Below, piece by piece: positions 7,106-11,581 of a stretch of 11,581 bases of DNA; positions within the stretch are counted from its first letter, which is position 1, and the number at the start of each line of letters is the position of its first letter. The stretch comes from an uncultured Streptomyces sp. GTDB taxonomy: Bacteria > Actinomycetota > Actinomycetes > Streptomycetales > Streptomycetaceae. Below the pieces are notes generated by a model that saw only the letters and a program-made list of their open reading frames with translations, made no database searches and was not told the DNA's origin. The translations under genes were made by a program, and so were the position numbers. The stretch is from contig CAMLJW010000135.1 in NCBI GenBank assembly GCA_946480485.1, positions 1 through 11,581 of the forward strand. Reading direction: 5' to 3'.

Positions 7106-7833
7106 CGGCACTCGGATTCCTCTACCCGGGCCACTCGGCCGAGGACGACTACCCGCGCATCGAGCAACTCCTGGGCAGCGACATCCGCCTCCCGCTCGTC
7201 CACACGGACATCGGCGAGGACGCCCACCGCGTCGACGCCCTCCTGGAGATGGGCTCGGCGGGCCGGCTCGCCGCCGGTGTCGAGGAGCTGCGCCTGTCCG
7301 GGGCCGAGGCGGTGGTCTGGGCGTGCACCAGCGGCAGCTTCGTATACGGCTGGCAGGGCGCCCACGAACAGGTCAGGGCTCTTGCCGTGGCGGCAGGTAT
7401 GCCCGCCTCCTCCACGTCCTTCGCCTTCGCCCACGCCGTACGCGAGATCGGCGCCGAGCGGGTGGCGATCGCGGCGACCTATCCGGACGACGTGGCCGCG
7501 CTGTTCGCCGCGTTCCTCAAGGACGCGGGGGTGGAGGTGGTCTCCGTGCGGGGGAGCGGCATCGTCACCGCCGCGGAGGTGGGGACCTGGGGCGAGGACG
7601 AGGTTCTCGCGCTCGCCCGGGAGGGCGACCACCCCGACGCGGAGGCGGTGCTGCTGCCCGACACGGCCCTCCATACGGCGTCCCACATCCCGGCCCTGGA
7701 GGAGGCCTTGTCCAAGCCGGTCCTCACCGCCAACCAGGTCACGGTCTGGGAGGCCCTGCGGCTGGCCGACCGCCGGGTGAACGCTCCGGAGCTGGGGGCG
7801 CTGTTCACCAAGGAGCCGATCGTTCAGGTATGA
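7102..7833 (+). CDS. Asp/Glu racemase superfamily protein, EutA-like paralogue with Asp at the second cysteine site
   Basis: This 243-residue paralogue of the preceding gene has an overlapping ATGA start and an AGGAAGG ribosome site 6 nt upstream (7089-7095). The first catalytic cysteine is kept as Cys75 in VWACTSGSFVYG. At the second site the paralogue's SCTNLPTY aligns with PDTALHTA here, placing Asp187 where cysteine should be. The downstream LTANQVTVWEALR (208-220) matches the paralogue closely, so the alignment around the site is firm. A two-base proton-transfer mechanism is therefore unlikely as such. It may be a one-cysteine enzyme (as arylmalonate decarboxylase is), use Asp as the second base, or be a non-catalytic partner of the upstream protein. 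It is the last gene of the operon. Confidence 0.84.
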   Translation: MTALGFLYPGHSAEDDYPRIEQLLGSDIRLPLVHTDIGEDAHRVDALLEMGSAGRLAAGVEELRLSGAEAVVWACTSGSFVYGWQGAHEQVRALAVAAGMPASSTSFAFAHAVREIGAERVAIAATYPDDVAALFAAFLKDAGVEVVSVRGSGIVTAAEVGTWGEDEVLALAREGDHPDAEAVLLPDTALHTASHIPALEEALSKPVLTANQVTVWEALRLADRRVNAPELGALFTKEPIVQV

Positions 7834-7874
7834 GGGGTTGACCTCGCCCCGCCGCCTCCCGTCCCGTCCCGTTC

Positions 7875-7892
7875 CTGGGTGCTGCGCCCCAG
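7875..7892 (+). terminator. Small stem-loop after the racemase operon
   Basis: CTGGG (7875-7879) pairs with CCCAG (7888-7892), 42 nt after the second racemase stop. The stem is only five pairs and there is no T-run, so it is a weak candidate compared with the hairpin at 8074-8116. Confidence 0.25.
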
Positions 7893-7918
7893 ACCCCCCG
7901 ATCGGCTGAACGGCCTCG

Positions 7919-7965
7919 TCCTCGATGCCGGACGGGTCGAAATCAGCCCCTCAGGCGTTTGAGGA
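7919..7965. repeat. Streptomyces-type intergenic palindromic repeat (degenerate copy)
   Basis: TCCTCGATGCCGGACGGG (7919-7936) is an imperfect inverted match to the right arm ending GGCGTTTGAGGA (7954-7965), around a centre containing GAAATCAGCC. From memory, very similar elements (TCCTCAAACGCCGGA... and its complement) sit between genes in many Streptomyces genomes, often preceded by a GCTGCGCCCCAGACCCC stretch, which is also present here (7881-7897). The two arms have drifted from each other. Confidence 0.6.
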
Positions 7966-8073
7966 GCCGGCGGCCCCGGGGGCCGGCCGACGGGAAACGC
8001 TGTCTGGGCCGGTCGGAGCCCCGGAAGGAGGGGGACGGGCGGCGGGGGCGGAATAGGACCCCGTACGCCCCCC

Positions 8074-8116
8074 CGTTCAGTGCGACGCGGGCTCGCGAAC
8101 CCCGCGTCGCACTGAA
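8074..8116. terminator. Perfect 17-bp stem-loop, bidirectional terminator
   Basis: GTTCAGTGCGACGCGGG (8074-8090) is exactly complementary to CCCGCGTCGCACTGAAC (8100-8116) across a 9-nt loop. It lies between two converging transcripts, 240 nt after the racemase operon and 75 nt after the PAS-GGDEF-EAL gene, so it can serve both. No T-run follows on either side. Symmetry and position make termination the simplest role. Confidence 0.72.
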
Positions 8117-8191
8117 CACGAGGCACCCGCCGTGGCGGCAGACGGGATCGGGCGACCTGCGCGTGCGCTCGTACGAGCTGATCGCGGACGC

Positions 8192-10108
8192 CTACGGGTT
8201 GCCGCGGACCTGGGGCTGAGGGCCGCCATCCGCTGTCAACAGTGCGGAGATACGATCCGGCGCCACCGGGCGGGAGTACAGCCATCCCTGGCCGGTGTCG
8301 CAGCCGATGCGGCGCAGGCGGGAAGCCTGGCCTGAGGTTTCGACGCACTCGGCGGTGACCGTCAGGCCCAGGCGGTGGGCGAGTTGGATGAGGGCCTCCA
8401 CGATGACCTCGTCGGCGGGGTTGGCACGGTCGCCCGCCTCCTCGTACTGGAAGCCGCGCACGAAGGAGCCGTCGAGCTTCAGGACGGAGACGGGGAGGCG
8501 GCTGAGGTAGGCGAGGTTCGAGTACCCCGTGCCGAAGTCGTCGATGGCGATGCGTACGCCCATGTCGCTGAGCGCCTGCAGAGCCTGCAGCGGGCGGCCC
8601 GCGGAGCCCATCACGGCCGACTCGGTGAGCTCCAACTGCAGAAGACGCGGGGCGAGTCCGGTCTCCGCGAGGATCGTCGCGACATCCGCCACCAGGTCGG
8701 AGTCCCAGACCTGACGCACCGCCACGTTCACGCTCACGAAGACCGGCGGCACATCAGGATGGTCCAGCTGCCAGCGGCGCGCCTGCCGGCAGGCGGTGGC
8801 CAGGACCCAGCGCCCGAGCTGCAGGATCGAGCCGTCTTCTTCCGCGAGTCCGATGAACCGATTCGGCGTCAGGGTGCCGAACTGAGGATGGTTCCAGCGG
8901 ACAAGCGCCTCGACTCCGCGCACGCCGCCGTCCTCCATCTCCACCAATGGCTGGTACTCCAGGGCGAATTCACCCCGTTCGATGGCGGGCCGGAGGGTGG
9001 AGGAGAGGGCCTGGCGGGTCATCCGGTGGGCGTTGCGCTCCGGGTCGAAGAGCGTCCAGCGGGACTTGCCGTCGGCCTTCGCCCAGTACAGCGTCGTGTC
9101 GGCGGCCTGCATCAGACAGGTCGCGGTGGTGCCGGCCGCGTGCCGCTCGACGACCCCGATCGAGGCCGAGACGGAGAGCCGCTGCCCGGAGAGGTCGAAC
9201 GGCGCCTGGAGGGACTTCAGTACGGACTCGGCGAGCGCCGCCATCTGTTCCGCACCCGTCGAGTCCTCGACCAGCAGCGCGAACTCGTCGCCGCCGAGCC
9301 GGGCGACCAGCGGCGTGGCCGTCCTCGCGTACCCGGCCTCGTCCGCGCAGCGCGTCAGCCGCTCGGCGACGGCCGCGAGCAGCCGGTCGCCGATGTGGTG
9401 GCCGAGCGTGTCGTTGACCGCCTTGAACCCGTCGAGGTCCAGATAGCACAGCCCGATCCGGCCGGTGCCGGAGTCCTCGAACGTCTCCACCTCCAGCGCG
9501 GCCGAAAGCCGCTCGAAGAACAGGGTGCGGTTGGGTAGCCGGGTCACCGGGTCGTGCATCTGCAAGTGCCGCAGTCGCGCCTGGAGTTCACGGCGGGCAC
9601 TGATGTCCGAGACGGAGAGCAGCACCGCCCGCTCCTCCTCGGGCAGCGGCGAGACCGTCACCTGGACCCAGAGCGAGTGGCCGTCGGGATGCTTGAGCCG
9701 GCGGGTGCAGCGAAGTCTGGCCTGGCGACCGTGGAGCACCTCGCGGTACGCGTGCCAGGTGCGGGCGTCGGAGGCCAGGTCCACCAGGTCGGCGGCGACC
9801 CGGCCCGCGAGACCGCCCGGGCCCGCACCGAGCAGCGCGGCCAGCGTGTCGTTGGCCGTGACGACCAGGCCCTCGCGGTCGATGACGGCCATCGGGAGGG
9901 GCGCGGCGGCGAAGGCGGCGAGGTAGGTGCGGGCTTCGACACCTGGCACGGCGGTCTCGGTGCTTGGGGTACGGGCGTCGACGCACGAGGTGCATGTGTC
10001 GACGCATGGGGCCGTCTGCTCGTAAGGAGGGGACTCCTGATCACTCTCTGTGATGGCCGGCCGGTCGATGTCTGCCACAGGCGCCGGCCCATCGGGCGTT
10101 CCGCTCAC
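8192..10108 (-). CDS. PAS-GGDEF-EAL cyclic di-GMP turnover protein
   Basis: This 638-residue signalling protein can in principle both make and degrade cyclic di-GMP, which controls development in Streptomyces. Order: a low-complexity, Cys/Thr-rich N-terminus (1-58), PAS (about 60-172), GGDEF (about 183-355) and EAL (about 370-625). The cyclase motif is intact (GGDEF at 272-276). The RxxD product-inhibition site expected just before it is absent (the stretch reads RTATPLVARLGGDEF). The phosphodiesterase also looks intact: EAL 400-402, N461, E494 (LELTES), DDFGTGYSNL 523-532, K544, E588 and QGW at 607. No membrane segment is seen, so it is cytoplasmic. The start is GTG at 10108 with GGGAG 6 nt upstream. 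It resembles RmdA- or Cdg-type proteins, but I cannot assign an orthologue. Confidence 0.92.
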   Translation of the reverse strand: MSGTPDGPAPVADIDRPAITESDQESPPYEQTAPCVDTCTSCVDARTPSTETAVPGVEARTYLAAFAAAPLPMAVIDREGLVVTANDTLAALLGAGPGGLAGRVAADLVDLASDARTWHAYREVLHGRQARLRCTRRLKHPDGHSLWVQVTVSPLPEEERAVLLSVSDISARRELQARLRHLQMHDPVTRLPNRTLFFERLSAALEVETFEDSGTGRIGLCYLDLDGFKAVNDTLGHHIGDRLLAAVAERLTRCADEAGYARTATPLVARLGGDEFALLVEDSTGAEQMAALAESVLKSLQAPFDLSGQRLSVSASIGVVERHAAGTTATCLMQAADTTLYWAKADGKSRWTLFDPERNAHRMTRQALSSTLRPAIERGEFALEYQPLVEMEDGGVRGVEALVRWNHPQFGTLTPNRFIGLAEEDGSILQLGRWVLATACRQARRWQLDHPDVPPVFVSVNVAVRQVWDSDLVADVATILAETGLAPRLLQLELTESAVMGSAGRPLQALQALSDMGVRIAIDDFGTGYSNLAYLSRLPVSVLKLDGSFVRGFQYEEAGDRANPADEVIVEALIQLAHRLGLTVTAECVETSGQASRLRRIGCDTGQGWLYSRPVAPDRISALLTADGGPQPQVRGNP

Positions 10109-10209
10109 CGTTCGCTCCCGCTGTGCACTCGTTCTCGTACAGGTCTCGTCGGGTGGTCGGTCGGGGCTGGACGGCCGCTCTAGCCGTGTCCGCGCAGGAA
10201 AGTGTGCCG

Positions 10210-10239
10210 ATCATAGAGGCTGGCCGTGAGGCCTTTCAG
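10210..10239 (-). promoter_or_regulatory. Predicted promoter for the PAS-GGDEF-EAL gene
   Basis: On the minus strand, CTGAAA (10239-10234) and TATGAT (10215-10210) are 18 bp apart. They match the sigma-70 consensus at four and five of six positions. Transcription would begin near 10203, giving a leader of about 95 nt before the GTG. Confidence 0.45.
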
Positions 10240-10250
10240 CTAATGCTCGG

Positions 10251-10262
10251 TGTTCCGGAACA
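10251..10262. promoter_or_regulatory. Perfect 12-bp palindrome, possible operator
   Basis: TGTTCCGGAACA is perfectly self-complementary and lies 12 bp upstream of the predicted -35 of the c-di-GMP gene. A second inverted repeat follows at 10275-10291. The cognate regulator is unknown. Confidence 0.35.
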
Positions 10263-10328
10263 ACGGCTTCCCGTGGCAGACCGTTTCTGCCCGCACCTGG
10301 ACGGGTTCCTTCATTGGCCGATCGCTTG

Positions 10329-10341
10329 TGACGTTCCGTGA
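10329..10341. promoter_or_regulatory. BldD-box-like sequence
   Basis: TGACGTTCCGTGA matches the outer positions (TnAC...GTnA, 13 bp) of the published BldD consensus but not the inner C/G pair. BldD, itself a cyclic di-GMP-binding repressor, is known to control several Streptomyces GGDEF/EAL genes. The site is about 90 bp upstream of the predicted -35, and a chance match is quite possible. Confidence 0.25.
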
Positions 10342-10483
10342 GTGTTCGGGGTGTCGGCCCCCTCGCTCGGACTCTGGGCCGGATGTCAGCTCTCTCACCC
10401 TTCTGGTGCAGGCAAACAGGGCATAGATGATCAAATCAGCACAGGCTGGTGCGGTATTCCGAATTCGGTACCCGGAGGTCGAT

Positions 10484-11527
10484 GTGCCGCGTCCGCTCCC
10501 CCTCATCAAGGGGCTCACACCTGGTGAGGCGCGACCTCGTTGGCGTGGTCCTGCGGCCGTGTTCACTTCCATGACGGCGCTCGCCGCCACCTCTCTGGTC
10601 GCGGGCCCCTCGGTCGCCGCGCCCCTCTCGGTTCCGTGCGCCCTGAAGCGCACCGATGCGCACCACTCCGAGGGCCTGGACACCTGGAACGCCTCGTATG
10701 TGCGCCCCAGTCGCCGCCTCGACGCGGTGATGGTCTTCCTCTCCTTTCCGGACTCCGAGCGGCTGACCAGCCCTGCCGAACTGACGGGCGACTACTTCCC
10801 GGCCACCAGCCGGTTCTTCGAACGGTCCTCCTACGGCAGGTTCACCCTGCGTCCGCACCCGCTCCGAGAGTGGATCCGGATGCCGCAGGCCTCCACCGCG
10901 TACGCCATGCGGCGCGACTGGAACCCCGCGCGCCGCTCCGCGTATCTGCGCGACGCCCTCTCCGCCTCCGACAGACGCGTCGACTTCTCGCGCTACGACG
11001 TCGTCTACTTCGTCGCCGATCCGGACGCGCCCGGCGTCGACTCGGACGCGACGAAGGTGGTGAACCTGGATGCGCCGCTGCGGGCCGACGGCAAGGACAT
11101 CCGACGCGTGGTCACGGTTTTCGAGAACCACCCGCCGGACCGGCTGGTTCTCGCCCATGAGACGGGCCACGTCTTCGACCTGCCCGACTTGTACCACCGG
11201 CCCACGGACGGCAAGGGCGACTGGGACACGCACGTCGGTGACTGGGACCTCATGGGCAGCCAGTTCGGCCTTGCGCCCGACCTGTTCGGCTGGCACAAGT
11301 GGAAGCTCGGCTGGCTGCCGCCTCGGCAGGTGGCGTGTGTGCAGAGGGCGGATGCCGCGGGTGGTGGCACTGGCGGTGCCGGTGGTTCCGGCGCTACAGG
11401 CGGTGCGCGGCTGACGCTGGAGCCGTTGGAAGCGGTGCCGACGGCGGTCGCCCCCAGATTCAGTTCCTCCAGCCCGCCAGCGGCGTGGTCGATCTCGTCT
11501 GCGCCGCGGGAAAGGCAGGCGGCGTAG
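10484..11527 (+). CDS. Secreted M6-type zinc metalloprotease, 3'-truncated
   Basis: This is an exported metallopeptidase related to immune inhibitor A (M6). I chose the GTG at 10484 because GGAGG lies 5 nt upstream (10474-10478); the in-frame ATG at 10427 has no such site. The product starts with an Arg-containing n-region, a hydrophobic core (about 24-41) and a likely cleavage after VAA (46). The zinc site HETGH is at 225-229, followed by DLPDLY (232-237) and WDLMGS (254-259). A Gly-rich insert occupies about 291-308. From about residue 323 the sequence stops looking like the family, because the DNA there is the antisense of an aspartase gene; the frame closes at a TAG at 11527 (347 residues). 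The C-terminal part of the usual domain appears lost, so activity is doubtful. Confidence 0.82.
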   Translation: MPRPLPLIKGLTPGEARPRWRGPAAVFTSMTALAATSLVAGPSVAAPLSVPCALKRTDAHHSEGLDTWNASYVRPSRRLDAVMVFLSFPDSERLTSPAELTGDYFPATSRFFERSSYGRFTLRPHPLREWIRMPQASTAYAMRRDWNPARRSAYLRDALSASDRRVDFSRYDVVYFVADPDAPGVDSDATKVVNLDAPLRADGKDIRRVVTVFENHPPDRLVLAHETGHVFDLPDLYHRPTDGKGDWDTHVGDWDLMGSQFGLAPDLFGWHKWKLGWLPPRQVACVQRADAAGGGTGGAGGSGATGGARLTLEPLEAVPTAVAPRFSSSSPPAAWSISSAPRERQAA

Positions 11528-11581
11528 CCGCCGAACTCCTGGCCGAGCGTCATCGGCACGGCGTCCTGCAAGTGCGTGCGC
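11433..11581 (-). pseudogene. aspA: Aspartate ammonia-lyase fragment, truncated at 11433 and continuing beyond the right edge
   Basis: The minus strand encodes 49 residues of the fumarase/aspartase superfamily. It opens with [16 protein letters not shown] and ends with [10 protein letters not shown]; the latter favours aspartase (Asp to fumarate plus ammonia) over fumarase. In intact family members GATAVGT is followed by GLN and, further on, by the active-site loop GSSxMPxKxN. Here the next codons are antisense to the metalloprotease and the frame runs on to 11005 without any family motif. The enzyme's C-terminal half, including the catalytic loop, is therefore missing. The 5' part lies outside the window. 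If the join is real the gene is dead; if it is an assembly error the gene is intact elsewhere. Confidence 0.8.

Larger units (their letters stand above)
7834..8191. other. 358-bp non-coding convergent spacer
   Basis: This lies between the end of the second racemase gene and the end of the PAS-GGDEF-EAL gene. It holds three CCCGT repeats (7858-7872), a small stem-loop (7875-7892), the palindromic repeat at 7919-7965, a GC palindrome GGCCCCGGGGGCC near 7972-7984, and the strong stem-loop at 8074-8116. I see no convincing gene in it. Confidence 0.7.
10109..10483. promoter_or_regulatory. 375-bp divergent spacer between the c-di-GMP gene and the metalloprotease gene
   Basis: It carries the start signals for both flanking genes and no convincing ORF of its own. 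It contains a predicted minus-strand promoter (10210-10239), a 12-bp palindrome (10251-10262), an inverted repeat GGCAGA-N5-TCTGCC (10275-10291) and a BldD-box-like sequence (10329-10341). I could not fix the plus-strand promoter; TTCTGG-N17-TAGATG near 10401-10429 is the best weak candidate. Confidence 0.55.

Noticed and set aside
7959..8219. Small plus-strand frame ending in a natural-looking stretch (GDLRVRSYELIADAYGLPRTWG without its first residues)
   Set aside because: The end looks protein-like, but the rest is low complexity and crosses the perfect hairpin, and the last part is antisense to the PAS-GGDEF-EAL C-terminus. At most a gene remnant; not supportable.
11005..11432. Continuation of the aspartase frame as a fusion protein
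   Set aside because: Past the junction the residues are antisense to the metalloprotease with no family motifs, so it is read-through of a broken gene, not a designed fusion.

Overview
The window is chromosomal DNA from a high-GC actinomycete, almost certainly Streptomyces or a close relative. Coding regions are strongly GC-biased, starts include GTG and TTG, ribosome sites are GGAGG-type, and one spacer carries a palindromic repeat of a kind I recall from many Streptomyces genomes. No rRNA, tRNA, CRISPR array, prophage or insertion sequence is visible.

Positions 1-7833 look like one catabolic locus. On the minus strand, four tightly overlapping genes encode an EhuBCDA-type ectoine/hydroxyectoine (polar amino acid family) ABC transporter; the ATPase gene runs off the left edge. 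A DUF3830 (cyclophilin-like) gene diverges from ehuB. Next come an amidase-signature hydrolase and a D-2-hydroxyacid dehydrogenase (minus strand, one operon). Diverging from these are two overlapping plus-strand genes for Asp/Glu racemase / maleate isomerase (EutA-like) proteins. The classical ectoine-degradation enzymes (ectoine hydrolase, deacetylase, EutB, EutC) are not in the window, nor is a regulator. The locus therefore reads as uptake plus amide hydrolysis, 2-keto/2-hydroxy acid redox and isomerisation of an imported small amide or amino-acid-like compound whose identity is open. The second racemase has Asp in place of one of the two catalytic cysteines.

Positions 7834-8191 are non-coding, with a degenerate Streptomyces-type palindromic repeat and a perfect 17-bp stem that probably terminates both converging transcripts. 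A 638-residue PAS-GGDEF-EAL protein (cyclic di-GMP turnover) follows on the minus strand. A 375-bp divergent spacer with several palindromes separates it from a secreted M6-type zinc metalloprotease on the plus strand.

The right end is broken. The metalloprotease stops resembling its family near 11450, and from there to the window edge the minus strand encodes the middle of an aspartate ammonia-lyase, itself cut at the same point. Two convergent genes appear to have lost their 3' ends in one deletion or join, with up to 18 bp usable as shared sequence at the junction. This is either a real deletion or an assembly join.
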